64,000 nt of DNA from an uncultured Bacilli bacterium (GCA_934167465.1 CAKPKR010000002.1:1-64000); one strand, 5' to 3'; shown: positions 16,574 through 26,197, numbered from the stretch's first letter. Numbers and translations: made by a program. The notes: generated from the letters alone by a model not told the origin.

Positions 16574-17243
16574 CTAAATCACCAACTATATCATTTATAA
16601 CATAACTAGCACATAGTATTCCAGCAGTACTAGGAACTAAAGCATTTGAACCCAACTTTACTATATTATATGGCATTTCATCACTACAAACAACCATTAT
16701 TTTTTGTTTTATTTTTTCATCTCGCATCATTTTTCTTAGTAGTTTTGCTATTGGATCATAACTGGTTTTCCTTATTTCAGTAATTCTTAGTTTTTCAGGA
16801 TTCATTTTTTTAGCTGTCCCCATACAAGATATTATTTTTATATTTCTTTTTATACTTTGTCTAATTAATTCTTTTTTTGTTTCAATTGTATCACAAGCAT
16901 CTATTATATAATCTATTTTTTCATTAAATAAATTTTCAATATTATCTTTATTAATAAATTCATTAATTTTAATGACTTCAGCATCACTAATTTCTTTAAT
17001 TCTTTTTTCAGCTACATCAACTTTATTTAAACCAATATTATTTTTATTTGAAATTATTTGTCTATTTAAATTTGTTATATCAACTATATCCTTATCAACA
17101 ACTATGATTTTTCCAATTCCTGAACGTGCTATTGACTCTAAAGCATGTCCTCCTACTCCACCTAATCCTATAATCAAAACTGTTGTATTTTTTAGTTTTT
17201 CCATATTTTCTTTTCCAATCAATATTTCTAATCTCTCTAGCAT
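16566..17243 (-). CDS. tcdA: tRNA threonylcarbamoyladenosine dehydratase TcdA (ThiF/E1-like)
   Basis: This E1-like enzyme uses ATP to cyclise t6A37 in tRNA. In 225 residues it shows the nucleotide site VLIIGLGGVGGHALESIARSGIG, VDKDIVDITNLNRQI (the E1-family Asp and Arg), DACDTIETKKELI, CMGTAKKMNPE and the TcdA-type TSYDPIAKLLRKMMR. The catalytic-type Cys after IIS is present. TTAGGTGGTAAT precedes ATG. It is slightly shorter than Bacillus TcdA. Confidence 0.88.
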   Translation of the reverse strand: MLERLEILIGKENMEKLKNTTVLIIGLGGVGGHALESIARSGIGKIIVVDKDIVDITNLNRQIISNKNNIGLNKVDVAEKRIKEISDAEVIKINEFINKDNIENLFNEKIDYIIDACDTIETKKELIRQSIKRNIKIISCMGTAKKMNPEKLRITEIRKTSYDPIAKLLRKMMRDEKIKQKIMVVCSDEMPYNIVKLGSNALVPSTAGILCASYVINDIVGDLDE

Positions 17244-17284
17244 ATTACCACCTAATAAAATTATATCATAATTTTTATATAGAA

Positions 17285-17306
17285 AAAACTGACTATTGTC
17301 AGTTTT
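17285..17306 (-). terminator. Terminator of prepilin copy 1
   Basis: AAAACTGAC / GTCAGTTTT stem with a T run on the minus strand; the same hairpin ends all three tandem prepilin genes. Confidence 0.8.
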
Positions 17307-17338
17307 AAAATCATTTTGTTTTTTTTATCGTAATTTAA

Positions 17339-17779
17339 TTATCCAGCTATACAAGCATCAGTTTGAACAGCAGCTTTTTTACCATCATATTTAACATTGT
17401 AGGTTTTGTTTCCTAATTCAATTGCTAAACAAGCTTCAGAAACTAATCCTTTTCCATCAATTTTAACAGTACTTCCTGCTTTTGGTTGAGTTCCTTTTAC
17501 TTCTACATATAATTTATTAGTATCTTTTTCTGCTGATGTTGCAACTGTAGTAAAGTCACCAGGATAAGTTATATCATCAGTAGTATCACTTGTTACTTGT
17601 GCTACCATTACTTGATTTTCTACTCCATCAATGTATCCTAATGCACTTGATTCTGCTGAACCCTTTTTTGCTGTATCAATAACGTTTAAGATTATTGGTG
17701 TTGCAATTAATGCTATGATTGCTAAAATTACGATAACTGCTAATAATTCGATTAGCGTAAAACCTTTATTTGATTTCAT
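17339..17779 (-). CDS. Type IV prepilin-like protein, tandem copy 1
   Basis: The 146-residue protein begins MKSNKGFTLIELLAVIVILA, with peptidase cleavage after G and a membrane/assembly helix to about residue 35. The globular part has ALGYIDGVENQVMVAQVTSD and a Cys pair near the C-terminus (ACLAIEL, DACIAG) that could form a disulfide. Residues 1-70 and the upstream DNA are almost identical to the next two genes; the C-terminal half differs. GAGGAGG precedes ATG. TTGACT and TATATT lie about 30-55 bp upstream. It is a single-gene unit. No pilus motor or peptidase gene is in the window. Confidence 0.85.
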   Translation of the reverse strand: MKSNKGFTLIELLAVIVILAIIALIATPIILNVIDTAKKGSAESSALGYIDGVENQVMVAQVTSDTTDDITYPGDFTTVATSAEKDTNKLYVEVKGTQPKAGSTVKIDGKGLVSEACLAIELGNKTYNVKYDGKKAAVQTDACIAG

Positions 17780-17874
17780 TTTTTTTCCTCCTCTATCCTA
17801 CAATACTAATATATCATATATAAAAAAATAGTCAACATATTTCTACTTACTTTACACTTTATTTTTTTATATAG

Positions 17875-17897
17875 AAAAACTGACTATTGTCAGTTTA
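17875..17897 (-). terminator. Terminator of prepilin copy 2
   Basis: Same CTGAC/GTCAG hairpin as copy 1, with a T run on the minus strand. Confidence 0.75.
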
Positions 17898-17923
17898 AAA
17901 ATCATTTTGTTTTTTTATCGTAA

Positions 17924-18364
17924 TTAAGCATTAATATCGCAAGCAGCTGTATCAGCTACAACAGCAGCTTTTGTTCCGTTGTAATTAACAACATAATCTT
18001 TGTTTCCTAAAGTAATTGTTAAACAAGCACTTTCAACTAAACCTTTGTCATCAACTTTAACTTTACTTCCTGCTTTTGGTTGAGTTCCTTTAACTTCTAC
18101 AAATAATTTTCCTGAAGTAGCAGTTGTAGCTGTTTCATAAGTACCTGGATAAGCTATATCATCAGTAGTATCACTTGTTACTTGAGCTACCATTATTTGA
18201 TTTTCTACTCCATCAATGTATCCTAATGCACTTGATTCTGCTGAACCCTTTTTTGCTGTATCAATAACGTTTAAGATTATTGGTGTTGCAATTAATGCTA
18301 TGATTGCTAAAATTACGATAACTGCTAATAATTCGATTAGCGTAAAACCTTTATTTGATTTCAT
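17924..18364 (-). CDS. Type IV prepilin-like protein, tandem copy 2
   Basis: This 146-residue paralogue is identical to copy 1 through most of residues 1-70 (one V/I change). It then diverges (YETATTATSGKLFVEVKGTQ) while keeping the FVEVKGTQPKAGS core and two Cys (SACLTI, AACDINA). GAGGAGG precedes ATG. The intergenic spacer and terminator are also repeated, so this is a recent duplication or gene conversion. Confidence 0.85.
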   Translation of the reverse strand: MKSNKGFTLIELLAVIVILAIIALIATPIILNVIDTAKKGSAESSALGYIDGVENQIMVAQVTSDTTDDIAYPGTYETATTATSGKLFVEVKGTQPKAGSKVKVDDKGLVESACLTITLGNKDYVVNYNGTKAAVVADTAACDINA

Positions 18365-18461
18365 TTTTTTTCCTCCTCTATCTTACAATACTAATATATC
18401 ACATATAAAAAATAGTAGTCAATATATTTTTATTTACTTTACACTTTATTTTTATATAGAA

Positions 18462-18483
18462 AAAACTGACAATAGTCAGTTTT
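18462..18483 (-). terminator. Terminator of prepilin copy 3
   Basis: CTGAC/GTCAG hairpin with inverted loop (AATA), T run on the minus strand. Confidence 0.75.
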
Positions 18484-18515
18484 AAAATCATTTTGTTTTT
18501 TTATCGTAATTTAAA

Positions 18516-18971
18516 TTAAGCTCCGTAAGTTTTTGCAGTTACAGTACAAGCATCTTTTACTTGAGCTTTTTTACCATCATAATCAACATTATAAGTTTTT
18601 CCACCAAAAGTTACTTTAATACAAGCACTTTCAACTAAACCTTTTTCATCAATGTTAACTATACTACCAGCGTCTGGTTGAGTTCCTTTTACATCAACAA
18701 ATATTTTTCCTTCTGCTTTATCTGCAGATGATGCTACAGTTGTATAACTTTTTGGATAAGCTATATCATCAGTAGTATCACTTGTTACTTGTGCTACCAT
18801 TACTTGATTTTCTACTCCATCAATGTATCCTAATGCACTTGATTCTGCTGAACCCTTTTTTGCTGTATCAATAACGTTTAAGATTATTGGTGTTGCAATT
18901 AATGCTATGATTGCTAAAATTACGATAACTGCTAATAATTCGATTAGCGTAAAACCTTTGTTTGATTTCAT
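18516..18971 (-). CDS. Type IV prepilin-like protein, tandem copy 3
   Basis: This is the third paralogue (151 residues). It has the same N-terminal half as copies 1 and 2, then a variant IFVDVKGTQPDAGS core, Cys pair (SACIKV, DACTVT) and a short tail AKTYGA. GAGGAGG precedes ATG; TTGACT, an 18-bp T-rich spacer and TATATT lie upstream. It is the most upstream of the array. Confidence 0.85.
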   Translation of the reverse strand: MKSNKGFTLIELLAVIVILAIIALIATPIILNVIDTAKKGSAESSALGYIDGVENQVMVAQVTSDTTDDIAYPKSYTTVASSADKAEGKIFVDVKGTQPDAGSIVNIDEKGLVESACIKVTFGGKTYNVDYDGKKAQVKDACTVTAKTYGA

Positions 18972-19113
18972 TTTTCTTTCCTCCTCTATTATTACAATAC
19001 TAATATATCACATATAAAAAATCATAGTCAACATATTTTTTACATATTTACATTTTTATTACATTGTAATAATTTTCAGTAATTATATTTTCCCAAAAAA
19101 TTAGTTTTATACT

Positions 19114-19140
19114 AAAAAAATGTGTTTTAGCACATTTTTT
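19114..19140 (-). terminator. Terminator of the valS operon
   Basis: AAATGTG / CACATTT stem overlapping the valS stop, followed by seven T. Confidence 0.8.
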
Positions 19141-21673
19141 CTATTTTTTCGTTTATTAATTCTAATTCTTGTTTTTCAGTTATTAAAGTTTGTTTTTCTT
19201 TTTCAACTAAGTTTGTTGGAGCTTTATTTACATAATTTTCATTATTTAGCAAATTAGTTCTTCTATTAATACTTTGTTCTAGTTTTTCTTTTTCTTTTAA
19301 TAAATTTTCTTTTTCTTTTTCATTATTTGATGTTCCATCATAATAAATTGAAACTACTCCATTATTAAAAGTAATATCTTCTTTAGTGTTTAAATCACAA
19401 TTATTTCTAATATCATTAATATTTAATTTTAGTACTTTTGAAATTAATTCAACATTATTTTTAATTATATCATCATTATGAACTAAAACAAAATCTTTTA
19501 TATTCTTTTCTAGTTTAATTCTTCTAATTTTAGTTATTAAGTTTATCACTTCATCAAGATCAGTATCAAAAATAAATTTTTCATTATATTTTGGATATTC
19601 ACTAATCATAATAGATTCACTATCTTTAATTGGTAATTTATCATATATTTCTTCAGTAACAAATGGCATAAATGGATGTAATAATTTCATTATACCAGTA
19701 AGTACATAACAAAGTGTTGATTTAGTTGAATTAGATTCAATATTAAATTTTGAAAATTCAATATAGTTACTACAAAAATCATTCCAAATAAAATTTTCTG
19801 TTTCAGTACTGACTAAGTTAAATTCATAATTATCCATATGTTTAATTGTTGATTTAACTAAATTTTCATATTTTGTTAAAATCCATTTATCAATTTTACT
19901 CAAATTAGTAAAATCATATTCTTTTAACACATCAATATTCATTAAAACAAATCTAGAAGCATTCCATATTTTATTTATATAATTCCATGTACTAGCCATT
20001 TTAGTTTCATCAAATCTTAAATCTGTTCCTAAAGCACAATCAGTACATAAATAATATCTTAATGCATCACAACCATATTTATCAATCATATCAAATGGAT
20101 CAATACCATTACCTAAGGATTTAGACATTTTCCTTCCTTCTTTATCTCTTATTAATCCATGAATTACACAATCTTTAAATGGTCTAACATTATTAAGTTC
20201 TAAAGATTGAAATGTCATACGATTTACCCAAAATGGAATAATATCATATCCTGTTACTAAACAATCATTTGGAAAATATCTTTTCATATCTTCTGTTTCA
20301 TTAGGCCAACCAAGTGTTGAAAAAGGCCATAAAGCAGAACTAAACCAAGTATCTAATACATCATTATCTTGAACCCAACCTTCTTCTTTTGGTGCTTCCA
20401 TTCCAACATAAATTTCATCACCTTTGTACCAAGCTGGAATTCTATGACCCCACCATAATTGTCTTGATATACACCAATCATATGTTATTCCCATCCAATG
20501 ATTCATAGTTTTTTCATATCGTTCTGGAACAAAGTTAACTTTTGTTTCTTTATTTTTTTGATTTTCTAATACGTGATCAGCAAGAGGTCGCATTTTTACA
20601 AACCATTGTTTTGATAGATATGGTTCAACCATAACTCCTGTTCTTTCAGAATGTCCTACTGAATGAGTCATTGGTTCTATATTAAGTAACAATCCTTGTT
20701 CTTTTAAATCTTCCAGTAATTTTTCACGACATTCTTCTCTTGTCAATCCTTGATATTTAAAAGCATTTTCATTCATAGTAGCGTCAGGATTCATAACAAC
20801 TATTCTTTCTAAGTTATGTCTATTTCCTACTTCAAAATCATTAGGATCATGAGCAGGTGTTATTTTAACTACTCCTGTTCCAAATTCAGGATCAGCATGA
20901 ATATCCCCAATAATAGGAATTAATTTATTGACTACTGGTAAGATTACATTTTTACCAATTAAATTTTTATATCTTTCATCACTAGGATTAACAGCAATAG
21001 CAGCATCACCGAATAATGTCTCTGGTCTTGTAGTTGCTACATCAAGATAATCATTTGTTCCTTCTATTACATATTTTAAATGATAAAAAGCTCCTTCAAC
21101 ATCTTTATAAATTACTTCTTCATTTGATAAAGCTGTTTGTGCTTGAGGATCCCAGTTTATTATTCTTTCCCCTCTATATATTAAACCTTTATTGTAATAA
21201 TCAACGAATACTTTAGTTACTGCTTCATTTAATCCTTCATCTAAAGTAAATCTTTCTCTTGTATAATCAACAGATACCCCTAGAGATTTCCATTGATTTC
21301 TTATTGATTCGCTATATTCTTTTGTCCAATCCCAGCAAGCTTCTAAGAATTTTTCTCTACCATATTCGTATTTATCAATACCTTGTTCTTTTAATTTTTT
21401 TACAACTTTAGCTTCTGTAGCAATAGCAGCATGATCCATACCTGGTAGCCATAATGTATCAAATCCCATCATTCTTTTATATCTTATAATAACATCTTGA
21501 ATTGACACATCATAGGCGTGTCCTAAATGCAACTTTCCTGTAACATTTGGAGGTGGTATTACAATACAATATGGTTTTTTAGACAAATCTCCAGCACAAA
21601 AATATCCTTTTTCTTTCCAATTATCATATTTTTCTTTTTCAACATTTTTATAATCATATTTTTTATCTAACAT
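19127..21673 (-). CDS. valS: Valyl-tRNA synthetase
   Basis: This class Ia synthetase charges tRNA-Val. In 848 residues it has HIGH as HLGH (NVTGKLHLGHAYD), the editing domain (TTRPETLFGDAAIAV, GTGVVKITPAHDPNDFEVG), KMSKS (GRKMSKSLGNGIDP), an anticodon-binding domain and the C-terminal coiled-coil arm with KAPTNLVEKEK. The length is normal. It lies one base after the HD-domain frame, in an operon under a T-box with a GTA (Val) specifier. AAAAGAGATG serves as ribosome site. Confidence 0.97.
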   Translation of the reverse strand: MLDKKYDYKNVEKEKYDNWKEKGYFCAGDLSKKPYCIVIPPPNVTGKLHLGHAYDVSIQDVIIRYKRMMGFDTLWLPGMDHAAIATEAKVVKKLKEQGIDKYEYGREKFLEACWDWTKEYSESIRNQWKSLGVSVDYTRERFTLDEGLNEAVTKVFVDYYNKGLIYRGERIINWDPQAQTALSNEEVIYKDVEGAFYHLKYVIEGTNDYLDVATTRPETLFGDAAIAVNPSDERYKNLIGKNVILPVVNKLIPIIGDIHADPEFGTGVVKITPAHDPNDFEVGNRHNLERIVVMNPDATMNENAFKYQGLTREECREKLLEDLKEQGLLLNIEPMTHSVGHSERTGVMVEPYLSKQWFVKMRPLADHVLENQKNKETKVNFVPERYEKTMNHWMGITYDWCISRQLWWGHRIPAWYKGDEIYVGMEAPKEEGWVQDNDVLDTWFSSALWPFSTLGWPNETEDMKRYFPNDCLVTGYDIIPFWVNRMTFQSLELNNVRPFKDCVIHGLIRDKEGRKMSKSLGNGIDPFDMIDKYGCDALRYYLCTDCALGTDLRFDETKMASTWNYINKIWNASRFVLMNIDVLKEYDFTNLSKIDKWILTKYENLVKSTIKHMDNYEFNLVSTETENFIWNDFCSNYIEFSKFNIESNSTKSTLCYVLTGIMKLLHPFMPFVTEEIYDKLPIKDSESIMISEYPKYNEKFIFDTDLDEVINLITKIRRIKLEKNIKDFVLVHNDDIIKNNVELISKVLKLNINDIRNNCDLNTKEDITFNNGVVSIYYDGTSNNEKEKENLLKEKEKLEQSINRRTNLLNNENYVNKAPTNLVEKEKQTLITEKQELELINEKIEKMC

Positions 21674-21674
21674 A

Positions 21675-22390
21675 TTAACATCTCTTTTCTATTTCATTAT
21701 ATATAAATTCTTTTAATTTTTTTATTTCGTCTGTTTCTCCATACATTTCTAATAAATTAAATTTATTCTCAATTACCTTATTTTGAATCAAATAATTAAA
21801 CGAATATTTAAAATTTAAATCAAATACCCAATCTAGCATTCTTATTATATAATCAACTTCATTTTCACAATATTCATTTTTACACATTTTTTTACTATAA
21901 ACATCAGTTAGTAGTTCACTCTTTAATATTATTTCTTTTTCAGTAATACTATTACATTGTTCTTTCATTATATCAAGTTTATCAGCATCCCTAACGATTT
22001 TACAAAATAATATTGTTCTTTCATCTAGTTCCTCTATTTTATATTTATTATGATATTTAGTTGAACTTAGAACGATATTTTTTATTTCTTCATCTTTTGT
22101 AAATTCATTAATTATTTCTTTTAAGACTCGGTAACCTTCATCACCATGATCAATTGATTTTTCATCACTATATGTATTATAGTTTTTCATTTGATTGAAT
22201 CTTCCAATATCGTGAAGTAATCCTGCTAAAGATGCAATATAAATATCTTTTTCACCTAGTTCTAATGATTTAGCTATATCTATAGCAATTCCATTACCCT
22301 ATAACTATGATGAAATTTCCCCATTATATGTTTATTTTTAAGATCAAATTGTTTAACATAATTATTAAATAGTTTTATTTCTTCTTTCAT
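21675..22390 (-). pseudogene. HD-domain phosphohydrolase, frameshifted
   Basis: The start at 22388-22390 (GGAGAAAATATT before ATG) opens a frame MKEEIKLFNNYVKQF...KFHHSYRVME that hits TAG near 22287. The continuing frame reads GIAIDIAKSLELGEKDIYIA, LLHDIGRFNQ, then DHGDEGYRVL and DADKLDIM. Together they give an HD protein (H..., HD, D) with a one-base shift near 22297. Either it is a recent pseudogene or there is an assembly error. It sits between the Val T-box and valS, so it would be co-regulated. The downstream 171-codon frame from an internal ATG lacks the first His segment. Confidence 0.75.
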
Positions 22391-22404
22391 AATATTTTCT
22401 CCTA

Positions 22405-22624
22405 TCAAAAAAATCACATCCTATAAGGACGTGATTTACGTGGTACCACCTTAATTTGTAGATTACTCTACCTCAAAATATTTAACGCATATTAAACGAA
22501 ATAACTTACTATGTTTCAGATATTTAACTCCCAAGCTACCTTCATATTAATTTATTGTTAATTTCCACCATACATTAACTCTCTTTAAATAAATTTAATA
22601 TTACTCCTCTTGTTCAAAGTATTT
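22405..22624 (-). promoter_or_regulatory. T-box riboswitch (Val) controlling the HD gene and valS
   Basis: The T-box sequence AAGGTGGTACCACG is at 22438-22452. A terminator stem, AAATCACGTCC against GGATGTGATTT plus T run, is at 22407-22437. The stem I region has GAAGGTAGC, containing the Val codon GTA as likely specifier. Uncharged tRNA-Val would favour antitermination. Confidence 0.85.
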
Positions 22625-22630
22625 AAATTA

Positions 22631-22659
22631 ATTATAGTAATTTATTAATAATTTGTCAA
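22631..22659 (-). promoter_or_regulatory. Promoter of the Val T-box operon
   Basis: Perfect TTGACA, 17 bp, perfect TATAAT on the minus strand. Confidence 0.85.
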
Positions 22660-22746
22660 TTCTTTTTTAGGAATAGTTTAGGACAAATTATTTATTTTCT
22701 ATGTATTAGTATATTAAACATTTAATGGAGAAACTAAACTATTAAA

Positions 22747-22771
22747 AAAAAGTTTAGAAATTATCTAAACC
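22747..22771 (-). terminator. Terminator of leuS
   Basis: GTTTAGA / TCTAAAC stem followed by eight T on the minus strand. Confidence 0.85.
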
Positions 22772-25585
22772 TTATTTTACAACTATATTTACTAATTTTT
22801 TAGGTATTACTACAACTTTAACAATTTCTTTATTATCAATAAATACCTTAACATTTTCAATATCTAAAGCCATTTTTTTCATTGAGTCTTCATCAATATC
22901 AGAAGAAACTTCAATTTTACCTCTTACTTTACCATTAACTTGAACTACCATAGTAAATGTTTCTTCAACTATTTTTGTTTCATCATATGTTGGCCAAGCT
23001 TCATAAGAGATAGTATTATTATGACCTAATGCTTCCCATATTTCTTCAGTAATATGTGGACAAACCGGATTTAATAATTTAATAAATCCTTCTTGATAAG
23101 AAATTGGGAAAATATCTTCTTTATTAACAGCATTAATGAAAATCATCATTTGTGATATAGCTGTATTGAAATTTAATGATTCATAATCTTCTGTAACTTT
23201 TTTTACAGTTTGGTTATAAATTTTTTCAAGATTTTTATTTTCTCCAGATTGTTTTTTGTCAATCATAAATAATCTCCAAATACGATCTAAGAATTTTCTT
23301 GAACCATTGGCAGCATCATCATTCCAAGGTTTATCTGCTTCTAGTGGTCCCATAAACATTTCATAAAGTCTTAATGTATCAGCACCATATTCTTTTACAA
23401 CATCATTTGGATTAACAACAAATTCAGGAAATCTTTTTCCCATTTTAATTCCATTTGAACCTAAGATCATACCTTGATGAACTAATTTTTTGAAAGGTTC
23501 AGCAACTGGAACTATGCCTTTATCATATAAATAATTATTCCACATTCTTGAATATAATAAATGTCCAACAGCGTGCTCAGGTCCACCTACATATAAATCA
23601 ACTGGCATCCAATGTTTTAACAATTCAGGATCAGCTATAGAGTTATCATTATGTGGGTCAATATATCTTAAGAAATACCAGCTTGATCCAGCACTTCCTG
23701 GCATTGTACTAGTTTCTCTTACTCCTTTTACACCATCAACAACCACATTTTTCCAATCAGTAGCATTTTCTAATGGTGCCTTACCATTTTTACCTTTATA
23801 ATCTTCCAAGTCTGGTAAAACAAGTGGCAATTCAGAATCATCTAGAACAACATCTCTTCCATCCTCTAGATGAATTACTGGAATTGGTTCTCCCCAATAT
23901 CTTTGTCTAGCAAAAATCCATTCTCTTAATCTATAATTTATTTTCTTAGTTCCATATCCATTTTTTTCTAAGAATTCAATCATTTTATCGATTGCATTTT
24001 GTTTATTTAATCCATTTAAAAAATCTGAATTGATATGAATTCCATCGCCTGTCATAGCCATTTCATTCATTAAATAAGTATATGTTTTAGCATGTAACTC
24101 ATCTTTTATTGTATTTTCAACTACATCTTTACTAACCCACTCTACATCAAAAACTTCATCTTCATCTAAATGTTGTGATATTTTCTTATCACTATTTAGC
24201 TTAAACAATAACCCAGTACTCTCAATATTAAAGTATTTATTTTTATTGTAAGCATAATAATGATGATTTATTTTAAATGTTTCTCTTATCAATTCAATAT
24301 CAGTATATCCTGTTTCTTCTTCAATCTCACGAATAGCACATTCAAGTGGAGTTTCTCCTTCTTTAATAGTTCCACCAATAAATAATCTGCCACCATTTTC
24401 TTTCCAATTAATAGTTAAATATTTATCAGTTTTTTCATCATAAACAACTGCAACTATACTGTTTTTAAATGATTCATTTTCATTTACTTTTCCAGTTACC
24501 TCTTCTAATACTTGAATGATAGGTAAATTAAATTTTTTAGCAAATTCGTAATCTCTCTCATCATGAGCTGGAACGGCCATAATAGCACCTGTCCCATAGG
24601 TTGCTAAAACATAGTCGGAAATCCAAATAGGAATTTTTCTACCATTTACAGGATTTATTGCATAGGCACCTGTAAATACTCCTGTTTTTTCTTTATTTAA
24701 CTCTGTTCTTTCTAAATCTGACTTAGTTGAACATATTTTTTGATAATTCTCAACTGAATTTCTTTGCTCTTCTGTTGTAATTTTATTAACAATTTTATGT
24801 TCTGGAGAAAGTACACAATATGTTGCTCCAAACAAAGTATCACATCTTGTTGTAAAAACAGTAAATTCTTCATCAGTTCCGTCTACTTTGAAATTAATAT
24901 GAGCCCCTTCTGATTTTCCAATCCAATTTCTTTGGATTTCTTTTGTAGAGTCTGGCCAATCGATTGTATCTAATCCTTTTAATAATTTTTCAGCATAAGC
25001 TGGAATATCAATTACCCATTGTTTCATATTTTTTCTAACAACAGGAAATCCTCCTCTTTCACTTTTTCCATCAATTACTTCATCATTTGCTAAAACAGTT
25101 CCTAATTCTTCACACCAATTAACTGGCATATCTATTTGTTTAGCAAATCCATCTAAAAATAATTGTTTAAAAATCCATTCTGTCCATTTATAAAATTTAG
25201 GATCACTAGTAGATATCTCCCTATCCCAATCATAACTAAAGCCAAGCATCTTTAATTGATGCTTAAATGTTTCAATATTTTGATTTGTAAATGTTGCTGG
25301 ATGATTTCCTGTTTTTATTGCAAATTGTTCAGCAGGAAGTCCAAATGAATCAAATCCCATTGGATGTAATACATTAAATCCTTGCATTCTTTTCATACGC
25401 GATACAATATCTGTTGCGGTATATCCTTCTGGATGTCCTGCATGTAATCCTACTCCTGATGGATATGGAAACATATCTAATGCATAAAATTTAGGCTTAC
25501 TAAAGTCATATGCATCTGTTTTAAATGTTTTATTTTTCTCCCAATATTCTTGCCATTTTTTTTCTATTTCTAAATGATTATACAT
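22772..25585 (-). CDS. leuS: Leucyl-tRNA synthetase with inserted Nudix domain
   Basis: This class Ia synthetase charges tRNA-Leu. It has FPYPSGVGLHAGHPEGY (HIGH region), editing domain (FTTRCDTLFGATYCVLSPEH, YGTGAIMAVPAHDERDYEF), KMSKS region as KMGKR, and a C-terminal domain (MVVQVNGKVRGKIEV). At about 937 residues it is over 100 longer than usual. The extra segment, residues ~374-505, sits inside the editing domain between PIIQVLEEV and AMTGDGIHINS. It carries a complete Nudix box (G-x5-E-x7-REIEEETGY). ATG at 25583-25585 follows GAGGAGTG. It overlaps the upstream gene by 8 bp and is under a Leu T-box. Confidence 0.93.
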   Translation of the reverse strand: MYNHLEIEKKWQEYWEKNKTFKTDAYDFSKPKFYALDMFPYPSGVGLHAGHPEGYTATDIVSRMKRMQGFNVLHPMGFDSFGLPAEQFAIKTGNHPATFTNQNIETFKHQLKMLGFSYDWDREISTSDPKFYKWTEWIFKQLFLDGFAKQIDMPVNWCEELGTVLANDEVIDGKSERGGFPVVRKNMKQWVIDIPAYAEKLLKGLDTIDWPDSTKEIQRNWIGKSEGAHINFKVDGTDEEFTVFTTRCDTLFGATYCVLSPEHKIVNKITTEEQRNSVENYQKICSTKSDLERTELNKEKTGVFTGAYAINPVNGRKIPIWISDYVLATYGTGAIMAVPAHDERDYEFAKKFNLPIIQVLEEVTGKVNENESFKNSIVAVVYDEKTDKYLTINWKENGGRLFIGGTIKEGETPLECAIREIEEETGYTDIELIRETFKINHHYYAYNKNKYFNIESTGLLFKLNSDKKISQHLDEDEVFDVEWVSKDVVENTIKDELHAKTYTYLMNEMAMTGDGIHINSDFLNGLNKQNAIDKMIEFLEKNGYGTKKINYRLREWIFARQRYWGEPIPVIHLEDGRDVVLDDSELPLVLPDLEDYKGKNGKAPLENATDWKNVVVDGVKGVRETSTMPGSAGSSWYFLRYIDPHNDNSIADPELLKHWMPVDLYVGGPEHAVGHLLYSRMWNNYLYDKGIVPVAEPFKKLVHQGMILGSNGIKMGKRFPEFVVNPNDVVKEYGADTLRLYEMFMGPLEADKPWNDDAANGSRKFLDRIWRLFMIDKKQSGENKNLEKIYNQTVKKVTEDYESLNFNTAISQMMIFINAVNKEDIFPISYQEGFIKLLNPVCPHITEEIWEALGHNNTISYEAWPTYDETKIVEETFTMVVQVNGKVRGKIEVSSDIDEDSMKKMALDIENVKVFIDNKEIVKVVVIPKKLVNIVVK

Positions 25586-25925
25586 TTTTTTCACTCCTCT
25601 TCAAATATTTTCCTATTATGTTATATACAAATAATTGTAATGGTATTAATACTATAAATGCTAATAACATCATTAAAATAAAATTTTTAACAAAACTTAT
25701 AATAACAAAAGTAGTTGCTATTATAAATGCATTTGATATTGCAACTAAGTGTGCTAATTTTTTAACATTTATTTTATTTTTATCTAATTTGTAAGTTCTA
25801 ATTAAGTAGTTAGCGTATACATTATCTAAAAATTTATCTATTTTTTTCTTTCTGAATATCACAAAAAATAAATAAAACAAATAAATAATTATAAATACTA
25901 ACATCCAAGTTAATAAATATTTCAT
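25578..25925 (-). CDS. Hypothetical three-helix membrane protein upstream of leuS
   Basis: The 115-residue protein has a membrane helix at about 3-23 (LLTWMLVFIIIYLFYLFF), a basic cytoplasmic loop (RKKKIDKFLDN...KLDKNKINVKK) and two helices (AFIIATTFVIISFV, FILMMLLAFIVLIPL). I cannot assign a family. ATG at 25923-25925 follows TAGGAGGCAAT; a longer in-frame start overlaps the T-box terminator. It is the first gene after the Leu T-box and translationally coupled to leuS. Confidence 0.7.
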   Translation of the reverse strand: MKYLLTWMLVFIIIYLFYLFFVIFRKKKIDKFLDNVYANYLIRTYKLDKNKINVKKLAHLVAISNAFIIATTFVIISFVKNFILMMLLAFIVLIPLQLFVYNIIGKYLKRSEKNV

Positions 25926-25934
25926 ATTGCCTCC

Positions 25935-26155
25935 TAACAAAAAAATATCTAATAAATACAAGGACTCATTATAAGCGGTACCACCTTGTTTTATAGATAT
26001 TACTATACACTTTAATCTTTAACGCAGATATACGAAATACCTTGTATACAGTATTTACTCCAAAGCAAGTTCATTTATATTTTTTTAAAGTTTTCACCAA
26101 CCACTTTTTCTCTAAACAAAAACTTATAAATTACTTCTCTTTTTCAACATTCAAT
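25935..26155 (-). promoter_or_regulatory. T-box riboswitch (Leu) controlling leuS operon
   Basis: The T-box AAGGTGGTACCGCTT is at 25973-25987. The stem I side has GAACTTGC, containing the Leu codon CTT as likely specifier. A long terminator arm pairs AATATCTATAAAACAAGG with CCTTGTATTTATTAGATATT, then a T run near 25940. Antitermination on leucine starvation is expected. Confidence 0.85.
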
Positions 26156-26161
26156 ACATTA

Positions 26162-26190
26162 AGTATAATATATTTTTTTATATAAATCAA
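26162..26190 (-). promoter_or_regulatory. Promoter of the Leu T-box operon
   Basis: TTGATT, 17 bp, TATACT on the minus strand, divergent to the promoter 8 bp away on the plus strand. Confidence 0.7.
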
Positions 26191-26197
26191 GTTATAA

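Noticed and set aside
22772..25585. Nudix segment as a separate gene interrupting leuS
   Set aside because: There is no stop, start or ribosome site at either edge and the reading frame runs straight through.
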